From Archangium violaceum (lineage in GTDB: Bacteria > Myxococcota > Myxococcia > Myxococcales > Myxococcaceae): a DNA stretch of 64,000 nucleotides. A program made the translations under genes and the position numbers. The notes beneath the pieces are model-generated. The model had not been told where the DNA came from, did not search any database, and was given only the letters and a program-made list of their open reading frames with translations. This document shows, piece after piece, positions 8,466 through 17,700 of this stretch. The stretch spans positions 8,414,001 through 8,478,000 of the forward strand of contig NZ_CP069396.1 in assembly GCF_016887565.1 (NCBI RefSeq), given 5' to 3'. Within the stretch, counting starts at the first letter, position 1. Each line of letters opens with the position of its first letter.

Positions 8466-10271
8466 ATGCGGAGAGGTTTGTTCTCGTCACGGTGGTGGGT
8501 GGGCGCGTTGCTACTGCTGACCACCACCGTGGCCTGCACGGAGGCTCCGCCCCAGAAGAGCTATACCAATCCCCTGAGGGTCTCGATTCCGGGCGGCGGC
8601 ATGGTGGAGAACTGTGCCGACCCGACGATCATCCGCGGGAAGCAGGTGGGGGATTACGCCTGGTACATGTACTGCACTTCGGATCCCCTGAATGATCAGG
8701 ACAGGGATTCCGAGGGTCAGTACCGGGAGCACCTGATCGCGATCCTGAAGTCGAGCGATCTGGTCGAATGGACCTACGTCGGGGATGCATTCACCGAGCG
8801 GCCGGAATGGGCGGAGCCCACCTCCGAGCTCTGGGCCCCCGAGATCGAGTACTTCGGGAACCAGTACCACCTGTATTACACCGTGACCGACTCGAAGCAG
8901 GGAGACAGCGCGATCGGCGTTGCCACCAGCGACAGTCCGACGGGGCCCTGGACGCACGCCGCGAAGCCGGTGGTGGAGCCACACGAGGCGCCCTGCTGCG
9001 GTGGTTCGCAGCGGTGGGTGTACGACCCCGAGGTGCTCGTCGAGCCGAACGGCGACAAATACATCTACTACGGCAGCTATTACGGAGGCATCTCCGTGCG
9101 GAAGCTGTCGGCGGATGGCGCAAGCTCCGACCCGTATAGCCAGGTGGAGGTCACGGTCGCCAACCGTTATGAGGCCGCCAGCATCATCAAGCGCGGTGAT
9201 TACTACTACCTGCTGGGCTCTTCCGCGGACTGCTGCAATGGAGCGGTCACGGGCTACAGCATCTTCGCCGGGCGTTCCAAGAGTCCCCTGGGGCCCTTCG
9301 TGGATCGCGAGGGCGTGCGCCTCACGTTCAACCGCGTCGGAGGGACGCCCGTGCTCGGGCTGAACGGCAACCGCTGGGTCGGCACGGGCCACAACGGGAT
9401 GCTGACCGACTTCGGTGGCCAGGACTGGCTCGTCTACCACGCGATCGACAGGGACAGCCCCTACTTCGCCCCGCCGGAGAAGGGAGCGCGTCCCGTCAAG
9501 CGCCACGTGATGATGGATCCGCTGGACTGGGTCGACGGTTGGCCGACCGTGCGCGGTGGCTTGTGGGCCTCGGACAGCGAGCAGCCGGCGCCGGCCGCCC
9601 AGCCCGGCGAGAAGAGCCGTTATCAGATGACCCGGGTGAAGGATGACGCGCCGGGAGCCGCCATCGCCTCGGCCTCGGACGAGTTCGACGGCACCTCGCT
9701 GAGCTCGCGGTGGACCTGGATCCGCCCGCCGGCCGAGAACGGCTTCGGGCTGGAGAGTGGCACCTTCCGCTTCGACACCCAGGGCAGGGAGCTCCACCAG
9801 GACGACAACAGCGCCGCTGTCCTCACCGAGCCGGCGCCAGCTGGAAACTACCTCGTCGAGACCAAGGTCACGCTGAACCTCCCCCCGGTGAGCTGCTGCC
9901 ACAACTACGTCCAGGCGGGGCTCATCATCCACGGCGATGACAACCACTACGTCAAGCTGACCCACGTCTCGAACTGGGAGACGCGGCAGATCGCGTTCGC
10001 CAAGGAGGTGGGACCGGAGAGCTCGCCGCGCTACGGCGAGACGTTCGGCGGCCCCGCGGACGAGACCGTCTGGCTGAGGATCGCCAAGCGCGACGTGGGC
10101 GGGGAGCAGCACTACACGGCGTACTCCAGCCGGGATGGCTCGACCTGGACCCGGGCCGGCACGTGGATGCACCAGCTTGGCCCCGAGGCGAAGATCGGAC
10201 TGGTCTCGATGAGTGGAGGCGGCTTCACCGCTCGTTTCGAGTACGTCCGCGTCCATGAATTGAAGGAGTAG
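8466..10271 (+). CDS. GH43 glycoside hydrolase lipoprotein with C-terminal sandwich domain
   Basis: 601 aa. Signal peptide with lipobox ending VAC (Cys24). The GH43 domain (about 30-370) has catalytic candidates Asp in CADPTII, Asp in VYDPEVLVE and Glu in RYEAASIIK. A second domain (about 395-600) is a laminin-G/DUF1349-like beta-sandwich with a DEFDGTSLSSRW start, thought in such enzymes to bind or position glycans. The lipobox predicts outer-membrane location. It is first in the plus-strand unit leading into the sugar importer, implying that the released sugar is taken up by it. It is divergent from a second GH43 gene with the same fold order. Confidence 0.88.
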   Translation: MRRGLFSSRWWVGALLLLTTTVACTEAPPQKSYTNPLRVSIPGGGMVENCADPTIIRGKQVGDYAWYMYCTSDPLNDQDRDSEGQYREHLIAILKSSDLVEWTYVGDAFTERPEWAEPTSELWAPEIEYFGNQYHLYYTVTDSKQGDSAIGVATSDSPTGPWTHAAKPVVEPHEAPCCGGSQRWVYDPEVLVEPNGDKYIYYGSYYGGISVRKLSADGASSDPYSQVEVTVANRYEAASIIKRGDYYYLLGSSADCCNGAVTGYSIFAGRSKSPLGPFVDREGVRLTFNRVGGTPVLGLNGNRWVGTGHNGMLTDFGGQDWLVYHAIDRDSPYFAPPEKGARPVKRHVMMDPLDWVDGWPTVRGGLWASDSEQPAPAAQPGEKSRYQMTRVKDDAPGAAIASASDEFDGTSLSSRWTWIRPPAENGFGLESGTFRFDTQGRELHQDDNSAAVLTEPAPAGNYLVETKVTLNLPPVSCCHNYVQAGLIIHGDDNHYVKLTHVSNWETRQIAFAKEVGPESSPRYGETFGGPADETVWLRIAKRDVGGEQHYTAYSSRDGSTWTRAGTWMHQLGPEAKIGLVSMSGGGFTARFEYVRVHELKE

Positions 10272-10299
10272 GCCGCTGTCGTTGGCAGTCACCGAATCC

Positions 10300-10323
10300 G
10301 GCGGCTTCCGAGGGGAAGCCGCC
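10300..10323 (+). other. Intercistronic RNA hairpin before ytfQ
   Basis: A perfect 10-bp GC-rich stem (GGCGGCTTCC / GGAAGCCGCC) closes a GAGG tetraloop between the GH43 stop and the ytfQ ribosome site. There is no T-tract, so it is unlikely to be a full terminator. Such hairpins often stabilise or separate mRNA segments so that the binding-protein gene is expressed more strongly. Confidence 0.5.
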
Positions 10324-10342
10324 ACTCGCAGTGGAGAGACAC

Positions 10343-11326
10343 ATGAGATGGTTGATCGCGGTTGCCCTGTTCGCGCTGGTCGGATGTAAGCAGCAACCTT
10401 CGGAGAAGCAGCAGCAGGCCGCCGAGGGAGCCGGCTCGGCCGCTCCCGCCGCCAAGAAGCTGGTCATCGGGTTCTCCCAGGTGGGAGCCGAGAGCGCCTG
10501 GCGCACCGCCGAGACCAAGTCCATCCGTGGCGAGGCCGAGAAGCGCGGCGTCGAGCTCAAGTTCGCGGATGCGCAGGGCAAGCAGGCCAACCAGATCAAC
10601 GCCCTCACCTCCTTCATCGCGCAGAAGGTGGACGCCATCGTGCTCGCCCCGGTGGTAGAGACCGGCTGGGAGTCCGTGCTGATGCAGGCCAAGGAGGCCA
10701 ACATCCCGGTCATCCTCGTGGATCGCGGCATCAAGGTGAGCGACGAGAGCCTCTACACCACGCTGATCGCCAGCGACTTCGTGGAGGAGGGCCGGATGGC
10801 GGCCGAGTGGCTCGCGAAGAAGACGAATGGCAAGGCCAACATCTTCGAGCTGCAGGGCACCACCGGCGCCGCCCCGGCGATCGATCGCAAGAAGGGCTTC
10901 GAGGAGGCGCTCAAGAAGTACCCCGAGATGGTCATCCTCAAGAGCCAGAGCGCCGACTTCACCCGCGCCAAGGGCAAGGAGGTCATGGAGGCCTTCATCA
11001 AGTCGGACCGCGAGAAGATCCAGGCCGTCTACGCGCACAACGACGACATGGCGCTCGGGGCCATCCAGGCGCTCGAGGAGGCCGGCATGAACCCGGGCAA
11101 GGACGTCACGCTGATCTCCATCGACGGCGTGAAGGGGGCCTTCGAGGCGATGGTCGCGGGCAAGCTCAACGCCACCGTCGAGTGCAACCCGCTGATGGGC
11201 CCGATCGTCTTCGACACCATCACCAAGGTGAAGGCGGGCGAGAAGGTTCCGAAGTTCATCCAGAGCAAGGATCAGCTCTTCGAGCAGTCCACCGCCGCCC
11301 AGGTGATCAGCACCCGTGAGTACTGA
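10343..11326 (+). CDS. ytfQ: Sugar ABC transporter substrate-binding lipoprotein (YtfQ type)
   Basis: 327 aa from ATG 10343, with GGAGAG just ahead (the in-frame GTG at 10331 is less likely). The lipobox is LVGC. The mature protein is a type I periplasmic binding protein closely resembling E. coli YtfQ: GFSQVGAESAWR, the KQANQINA segment, APVVETGWE, ELQGTTGAAPAIDRKKGF, FTRAKGKEVMEAFIK and AHNDDMALGAIQA. YtfQ binds galactofuranose and also galactopyranose. It delivers sugar released by the adjacent GH43 enzymes to the permease. It overlaps ytfR by 11 nt. Confidence 0.93.
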   Translation: MRWLIAVALFALVGCKQQPSEKQQQAAEGAGSAAPAAKKLVIGFSQVGAESAWRTAETKSIRGEAEKRGVELKFADAQGKQANQINALTSFIAQKVDAIVLAPVVETGWESVLMQAKEANIPVILVDRGIKVSDESLYTTLIASDFVEEGRMAAEWLAKKTNGKANIFELQGTTGAAPAIDRKKGFEEALKKYPEMVILKSQSADFTRAKGKEVMEAFIKSDREKIQAVYAHNDDMALGAIQALEEAGMNPGKDVTLISIDGVKGAFEAMVAGKLNATVECNPLMGPIVFDTITKVKAGEKVPKFIQSKDQLFEQSTAAQVISTREY

Positions 11327-12794
11327 GCCGATCCTCGTCGCGAGAGGAGTGGAGAAGCGTTTCCCCGGGGTCCACGCGCTGCGGGGCGTGGACCTGGATG
11401 TACGAGCCGGCGAGGTCCATGCCCTGATGGGGCAGAACGGCGCCGGCAAGTCGACGCTCATCAAGCTCCTGACGGGTGTCTACCCGCGCGACGGGGGGAC
11501 GCTCACCTTCCAGGGGCGGGACTTCCGCCCCACCTCACCCGGCGATGCCCAGCGCAAGGGCATCAGCACCATCTACCAGGAAGTGAACCTCATCCCGACC
11601 CTGACGGTCGCGGAGAACCTCTTCCTGGGCCGTGCGCCCCGGCGCTGGTTCGGCATCGACTGGCGCGCCATGCGGCGCAAGGCGGAGGAGCTCCTCGCCA
11701 CCTTCGAGCTGAAGGTCAACGTCGACCAGCCGCTGGGGAGCATGTCCACCGCGGTCCAGCAGCTCGTGGCGATCGCCCGCGCCGTCCAGACGGACGCGCG
11801 GGTCATCATCATGGATGAGCCGACCTCGAGCCTGGACAGCCACGAGACGGAGCTGCTGCTCGACATCATCGGGCGGCTGAAGGCGCGGGGGCTCGGCATC
11901 GTCTTCGTCACCCATTTCCTGGATCAGGTCTACAAGGTCAGCGACCGCATCACCGTCCTGCGCAATGGCGCGCTCGTGGGGACATATGAGGCGTCCCAGC
12001 TCTCGAAGCTCGACCTGGTCTCCCACATGCTGGGCAAGGTCCCCGAGGAGCCGGCGCTCCACGCGCGGACCGGGGAGACGCGGCCGGCGGTCATCTCCGC
12101 GCAGGGGCTGTCACGCAAGGGGATCGCTCCGTTCGATCTGACGATGCACCAGGGAGAGGTGGTCGGGTTCGCGGGCCTGCTCGGCTCCGGGCGCACGGAG
12201 GCCGCCCGCCTGCTGTTCGGCGCCGACCGCGCGCGGAGCGGTACGGTCAACGGCTCGGTTCCGAGGAATCCCCGGCAAGCCATCGAGCGGGGTCTGGCGT
12301 TCTGCCCCGAGGACCGCAAGGCGGAGGGCATCATCCCGGACCTGTCGGTGCGGGAGAACATCGCGCTGGTCGTCCAGCGCAAGCTGGGTTTCACGGTTTC
12401 ACGGGCGCAGCAGGAGCGGATCGCCCAGGAGTTCGTGACGAAGCTCGGCATCAAGACGCCCTCGGTCGAGCAGCCCATCCGGTTGCTCAGCGGAGGCAAT
12501 CAGCAGAAGGTCATCCTCGCCCGGTGGCTGGCGTACGACCCGAGCGTGCTGATCCTCGACGAGCCGACGCGCGGCATCGACGTGGGCGCGAAGGGAGAGA
12601 TCGAGCGCCTCATCCACGAGCTCTCGCAGAAGGGGCTCTCGGTCCTCTTCATCTCGGCCGCCTTGGAGGAGGTCCTGCGGCTGTCGCACCGCATCGCCGT
12701 CTTCCGCGACCGGAAGAAGGTGGGCGAGCTCACCAGCGCGGGGCTTCCGGAGGTCATGAAGCTGATCGCCGGAGAGGAGCACCATGAGTCCTAG
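11316..12794 (+). CDS. ytfR: Sugar ABC transporter ATPase, two NBDs (YtfR type)
   Basis: 492 aa from a GTG start inside the end of ytfQ. Two nucleotide-binding domains in tandem. The first has Walker A GQNGAGKS and Walker B VIIMDEPTSSLD. The second has the degenerate Walker A GLLGSGRTE usual for CUT2 ATPases, signature LSGGNQQKV and Walker B LILDEPTRGID. This is the MglA/RbsA/YtfR class that drives monosaccharide import. The first domain's signature is shifted to GSMSTAVQQLV, also usual in this class. It overlaps ytfT by 11 nt, so the cassette is translationally coupled. Confidence 0.95.
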   Translation: MSTEPILVARGVEKRFPGVHALRGVDLDVRAGEVHALMGQNGAGKSTLIKLLTGVYPRDGGTLTFQGRDFRPTSPGDAQRKGISTIYQEVNLIPTLTVAENLFLGRAPRRWFGIDWRAMRRKAEELLATFELKVNVDQPLGSMSTAVQQLVAIARAVQTDARVIIMDEPTSSLDSHETELLLDIIGRLKARGLGIVFVTHFLDQVYKVSDRITVLRNGALVGTYEASQLSKLDLVSHMLGKVPEEPALHARTGETRPAVISAQGLSRKGIAPFDLTMHQGEVVGFAGLLGSGRTEAARLLFGADRARSGTVNGSVPRNPRQAIERGLAFCPEDRKAEGIIPDLSVRENIALVVQRKLGFTVSRAQQERIAQEFVTKLGIKTPSVEQPIRLLSGGNQQKVILARWLAYDPSVLILDEPTRGIDVGAKGEIERLIHELSQKGLSVLFISAALEEVLRLSHRIAVFRDRKKVGELTSAGLPEVMKLIAGEEHHES

Positions 12795-13764
12795 GAATTT
12801 CTGGCCGCTTGTGGCCCTGGCGGCGCTGCTGGTCTTCAACCTCGTCTTCACCACGGGCTTCGCCAGGCTCGAGTTCCGGGATGGCCGGCTCTTCGGCGCG
12901 CTCGTGGACATCTTCCAGAACGGCGCCCCCGTGATGCTGCTCGCGGTGGGCATGACGCTGGTGATCGCCCTGGGTGGAATCGACCTGTCGGTCGGCTCGG
13001 TGATGGCGCTCGCGGGAGCGGTGGCGGCGCTGCTGATGACCGAGCACGGGCAGCCCGTCCCCCTGGCGGTCGTGGCCGCCCTGGGCACGGCCCTGGTGAT
13101 TGGAGCCCTCAACGGCGCGCTCGTCACCTACGGTGGCGTCCAACCCATCATCGTCACACTCGTGACGCTGGTGATGGGACGGGGGCTGGCGCAGGCGCTC
13201 ACCCAGGACCAGAAGGTCCGCTTCGAGAGCCCGGCCTTCGAGTTCCTCGGCAACGGCACCGTGGTGGGCCTGCCGGTCCCGGTCCTGATCGTCGCGGCCG
13301 TGTTCGTCCTCGTGGCCCTGCTGCTGAGGAAGACGGCGACGGGCCTCTACATCGAGGCCACCGGCGGCAATCCCCAGGCGGCCCGGCTCTGCGGCTTGAG
13401 GGTGCACACCATCCAGATGACGGCCTACATGGCCAGCGGGCTGTGCGCGGGGCTCGCCGGCCTCATCGCGGCGGCCGACATCAAGGAGGCGGACGTCGCC
13501 AACAGCGGGCTCTACCTCGAGCTGGACGCCATCCTGGCCGTGGTGCTGGGCGGGACCAGCCTGACAGGTGGCCGTGCCAACCTCGTGGGCTCGATCATCG
13601 GCGCCACCTTCATCCAGACGCTCACCATCATGCTCCAGATGCGAGGTGTCATCACCGAGCACACGCTCATCATCAAGGCGATCGTTGCGCTGGGTGTCTG
13701 CTTCATGCAGACGGCGGCGTTCGAGCGCATGGTGCGGCGGTTCCGCCCCGCGGAGGGTGCATGA
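12784..13764 (+). CDS. ytfT: Sugar ABC transporter permease (YtfT type)
   Basis: 326 aa, an integral membrane protein of the CUT2 permease family (RbsC/YtfT). About eight to ten hydrophobic helices; the family motif ALGGIDLSVGSVMAL is near residue 65 and the GGTSLTGGRAN loop near residue 258. It pairs with the second permease downstream to form the channel of the galactofuranose/galactose importer. ATG overlaps ytfR by 11 nt. Its stop overlaps the next ATG in ATGA. Confidence 0.93.
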   Translation: MSPRNFWPLVALAALLVFNLVFTTGFARLEFRDGRLFGALVDIFQNGAPVMLLAVGMTLVIALGGIDLSVGSVMALAGAVAALLMTEHGQPVPLAVVAALGTALVIGALNGALVTYGGVQPIIVTLVTLVMGRGLAQALTQDQKVRFESPAFEFLGNGTVVGLPVPVLIVAAVFVLVALLLRKTATGLYIEATGGNPQAARLCGLRVHTIQMTAYMASGLCAGLAGLIAAADIKEADVANSGLYLELDAILAVVLGGTSLTGGRANLVGSIIGATFIQTLTIMLQMRGVITEHTLIIKAIVALGVCFMQTAAFERMVRRFRPAEGA

Positions 13765-14723
13765 ACTTCCTCCGCAAACACGTCACGGTGCTGGCGGGAG
13801 TCCTGGCCTACGTGCTGCTCTATGCCGCAGCGGCGCTGAGGTACGACGGCTTCTTCTCGCTGCCGATCTTCATCAACTTCCTCTCCAACAACGCGGTGCT
13901 CGGCATCGTCGCGGTGGGCATGACGTTCGTCATCCTCTCGGGAGGCATCGACCTCTCCGTCGGGGCCGTCATGTCCTTCTCCAGTGTGCTCATCGGGGTC
14001 CTCGTCATGGACCACCACTGGAACGTCTTCGCCGCGATCGGACTGGCGCTCGCGTGCGGGACCACCCTCGGGGCCCTGCTCGGGACCCTCATCCACACGA
14101 CCGGCATCAAGCCCTTCATCGTCACGCTGGCCGGGATGTTCTTCGTGCGAGGGCTCGCGTTCATCATCCACCTCGAGTCGATCGCCATCGTGGATCCGCG
14201 CCATACCGCCATCGCGACCACGCGGATTGGCTCGCTGCCCCTGACGGCGGTCCTGTTCCTGGCGTTCGTCGCCATCGGTTGGTACGTCGCGGTGCTCACG
14301 CCCTTCGGCCGGAACATCTACGCGCTCGGAGGGGGCGAGGAGGCCGCGCTCCTGATGGGATTGCCCGTCAAGCGCACCAAGATCGCCGTCTACGCCGTGA
14401 GCGGCTTCTGTGCGTCCTTCGCCGGCGCCGTGCTCACCTTCTATCTCTCGAGCGGCAGCCACCTGGAAGGTGTCGGGATGGAGCTCGATGCGATCGCGAC
14501 CGTGGTGATTGGAGGAACCCTCCTCGCGGGCGGAGTCGGCTCCGTGTTCGGCACGCTCGTCGGAGTCCTGATGCTCGGCCTCGTCCTGACGTCGATCACC
14601 ACGTACGAGGGCATGTTGAGCTCCGGGCTGACCCGTGTCGCCATCGGGGCGCTCCTGCTCGGGTTCGTGCTGCTGCAGAAGCTGCTGACGCGGCGGATCG
14701 TCGGCGTGGGACGGGCCACGTAG
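13761..14723 (+). CDS. yjfF: Sugar ABC transporter permease (YjfF type)
   Basis: 320 aa. The open frame extends far upstream, but ATG 13761 forms an ATGA overlap with ytfT and has GGAGG ahead of it. Like its partner it has the CUT2 permease motif LSGGIDLSVGAVMS and a C-terminal GGTLLAGGVGSVFG loop. Two different permease genes after a YtfQ/YtfR pair reproduce the E. coli ytfQRT-yjfF order, which supports galactofuranose import. It is the last gene of the plus-strand operon and is followed by a hairpin terminator. Confidence 0.93.
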   Translation: MNFLRKHVTVLAGVLAYVLLYAAAALRYDGFFSLPIFINFLSNNAVLGIVAVGMTFVILSGGIDLSVGAVMSFSSVLIGVLVMDHHWNVFAAIGLALACGTTLGALLGTLIHTTGIKPFIVTLAGMFFVRGLAFIIHLESIAIVDPRHTAIATTRIGSLPLTAVLFLAFVAIGWYVAVLTPFGRNIYALGGGEEAALLMGLPVKRTKIAVYAVSGFCASFAGAVLTFYLSSGSHLEGVGMELDAIATVVIGGTLLAGGVGSVFGTLVGVLMLGLVLTSITTYEGMLSSGLTRVAIGALLLGFVLLQKLLTRRIVGVGRAT

Positions 14724-14746
14724 GAACCGTCCCAGCCTCGAAAGGA

Positions 14747-14776
14747 GGAGTAGGCCGCGTGGGACCTACTCCTTTT
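14747..14776. terminator. Terminator between converging operons
   Basis: Stem GGAGTAGG (14747-14754) with CCTACTCC (14765-14772), 10-nt loop, then TTTT. It ends the ytf operon and overlaps the last codons of the converging BREX gene. Confidence 0.6.
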
Positions 14777-17700
14777 CGATCTTCAAGTAGTAGCCGTCCT
14801 CCCACTGCTTGGTGAGGTATTCGCGGAACTCGTCGACGACGGTGTCGATGTCCGACGCCTCCCAGAGGAACGCGCTCCGCGGCTCGAAGTCCCCGATGCG
14901 CACGCTCTTGGGACGACGGTCGCCAACGACGGCCGCCAGCAGCTTCGCCAGCGTCTTGAGCTCGGAGCCCGGCATCGTCAGCAGTGCGTCCGTCAGCTCT
15001 TCATCGCTCTGGGCCTCCAGGACCTCGGAGAGCGACTTCGGGCCATCCTCGACGGCTTGGAGGAGCGCATGGACCCTGGGTGAGCGCAGGAAGGATGCGA
15101 ACCCGCGAAGAGCGACCCTGGGAGTGTCGAGCAGCCGCGTCAACGCCTCCCGCCGGAGGTCACACTCCCTGGAGAGCCGCCGGAACGTCAACACCTCGTT
15201 GTCCACGACATCCAGCACGCTACCCGTGGCACGGGCGTCCTGCTCCGCGGCATCGCGATCCTCTGGGCGCCGACGAAGGGCACGCGGTGCTTCGCCGCTC
15301 TCCTGGCGCACCTTCTCCAGGATCCGGCCGGCCTCCTGGAACCCGCTGAACTCGCCAAGGACGCGCAACTCCGCGCTGCCCTCGATCTTCCTGCGCGCCT
15401 CCTCCACGTCCGCCTGGAGCGAGTCCAGCGACATCAGCGCATCGAGATAGGCGGGGACATAGACCTCCTCGAGCCGACGGAACCGGGGCTCGAGTCGCGT
15501 CTTGACCGTATCGGGATTCACGACGAGCTCGGCGACCTTCTTCAACTCGTCCAGAACGTCCGCCTGCGCGCGCTCGATCTGCTTCGGCACTCCCGACGTC
15601 GGGAGTTGCGCACGCGCCAGCCGTGCCGCGCGAAGGAGGATCAACCGCGTGGTCTCGAAGGAGTCGCGCAGCTCGACGAACCGGCGGCGATTCTCGCGGA
15701 ACGTCGTCAGGTGCTCCGACGTCAGGGCGGATGGCTCGCCTGCCCCGGAGACCACGAGGACGGCGCGGCACAGCGACTGGAAGACCTCTTCGAGCTCGAC
15801 TGGCGCGGAGCGGATCTCCTCCGCGAACTGAAGCCAGTAGATCAGCAGGTCATCAAAGGGGTTCTGCTGCTCGGGGCCCAGCGTGCCGAACAGATCGCGG
15901 AGCGCATCCATGACGTTGTTCACGTCGGCATCACGGACCCAGTGCTGATTCCGCAGCACCGCGAGCGCGTCGTCGGCGACCGCCTTGTCGTACTTCGGAC
16001 CCAGCGACCCATCGGACCGCTGCAGGAGGACCTCGAGGTACGGGCAGAACACCTGCCAGTCCGGCAGCGCCTTCGGCAGCTCGATGCGATTGAGATTCCG
16101 GAAGTGCTCCGGCTTGAAATCAATCTCACCAATCGTGGCGCGATCGATCCACCCACCCTTCTTGTCACTGATGCGAATCTGCCCCTGCTGGGCCAGACAC
16201 AGCAGGTAGATGTCCACCATGCGGCGCGTGAGGCCTGGCGACTCATTGCCGTCCTTGGCGTCGTACCCGGTGAACCAGTTGTAGACGGTCCGGATCTCCA
16301 GACCCGCGCCTCCCCGCTCCTCGACGCGCTTGCGGATCTCACCGAAGAAGACCGAGCCCGTTGGATCCAGTCGCCTCGGGTTGTCCGTGCGGACGAGCCC
16401 CAGCGGTCCCGCGAAGTTCTCGACGGCGCTCCACAGCTGATCGCCTTCGCTCACGGCCTGGCCGCGCTTCACGAGGCCGTTCACGAGCTTGACGGCTCCC
16501 AGCGCATCGAACTTGCGGTTGCCGAAATCGAGCACGCGCGATCGGTAACAGGTGTCCATGGCCTTCTGGGCCATCGACTCGATGGCGCCGCGAACACCTC
16601 TCACCATGGAGACATCCAGGGAGGTGCGTCCGGTCCGAGCCGCTCCGCGGACGTACATCGCCTGCAGGAGGGTATGCGCCCGGGTCGCCTCGCGTCGGAA
16701 CTCCCGCCGGCCGTCCTTCTCGAACGCGGAGTTCTTGTGCTCCTCCGCGACGAGGAGATGGGCCAGGACCGCCGCGAAGGTGGACTTCTCCTCGGGGCTC
16801 GGCTCCGCGGGAGCCCAGACCACCAGTCGAGGATCCACCTGCGCGTCCGCCTTGAGGAACTTCTCCACATCCTTGTCCGACATCGGACGTCGCGCGAGCA
16901 CGACGAGGAAGTCATCCTCGTTACCGTGGGTGTCGATCTCCGGTGGCCGGGCGTTCTGGCGCAGAAGGTCCGCGGCGGTGACGCGTCCAGAGCGCTCCTG
17001 CCCGTGCCAGGTCGTCTTCACCTGGAGCTGGCGCCAGTCCTCTTCCGGCACGAACTCGGAGAATGGTGATGGAGCATCAGGGTCCGCCGACACCATCAAG
17101 CGGTCCATGTACTGCCAGAAGAGCATCGGGTCGCTCTTCAGCCGGTCCGTGGCTTGAGACACGAGGTCGTCGTACTGACCCGTCTCCTTGGGAACGAACT
17201 CGTAACGCCCCTCGCGGAGCCGGACCTGATTGCGCAGCTTGCCGCGCATCTCCTCGAGGATCGTCTCGTAGTGCCCGAGTTGCGCCTCGAGCTCATCCTC
17301 GTTCGGCTTGAGATCACAGACGGTATCGAGGATCTGCTCCTTGGTGAGCCCCTGGACGCCCGCGAGGTGGTACAGGAACAACGTATTCAGGATGCGTTCC
17401 GCCCGGCTCCGGTTCTGGGGCCGTGCGAGCTGACCATCGGTGATGCGCTTGAGCGTGGCCTGTGCCGCGTCGAGCGCGGCGACCTCGCCGCGGAACTTGC
17501 TGCGGATGCTGATCGCCCCCGACGACGAGGTGGAGGGGGTCTCGTTGTACGACATCAGGTCGTCGAAGACCTTCCAGAGGGGGACGAGATCCTTGTCGCC
17601 CGTTTCGACGGCCCGCTTGAGGGCGCGGTGGAGGAAGCTGATGGTCGACCGCGTACCGGTCAGCCGAGTGGAAATCGCCCGGATGACCTGGATGGCGTCA

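Noticed and set aside
14724-14770. A third tRNA-derived att copy left of the BREX locus
   Set aside because: No match to the CCAGGGCGGGATTCGA block or to the terminator repeat was found there; only an ordinary terminator hairpin.
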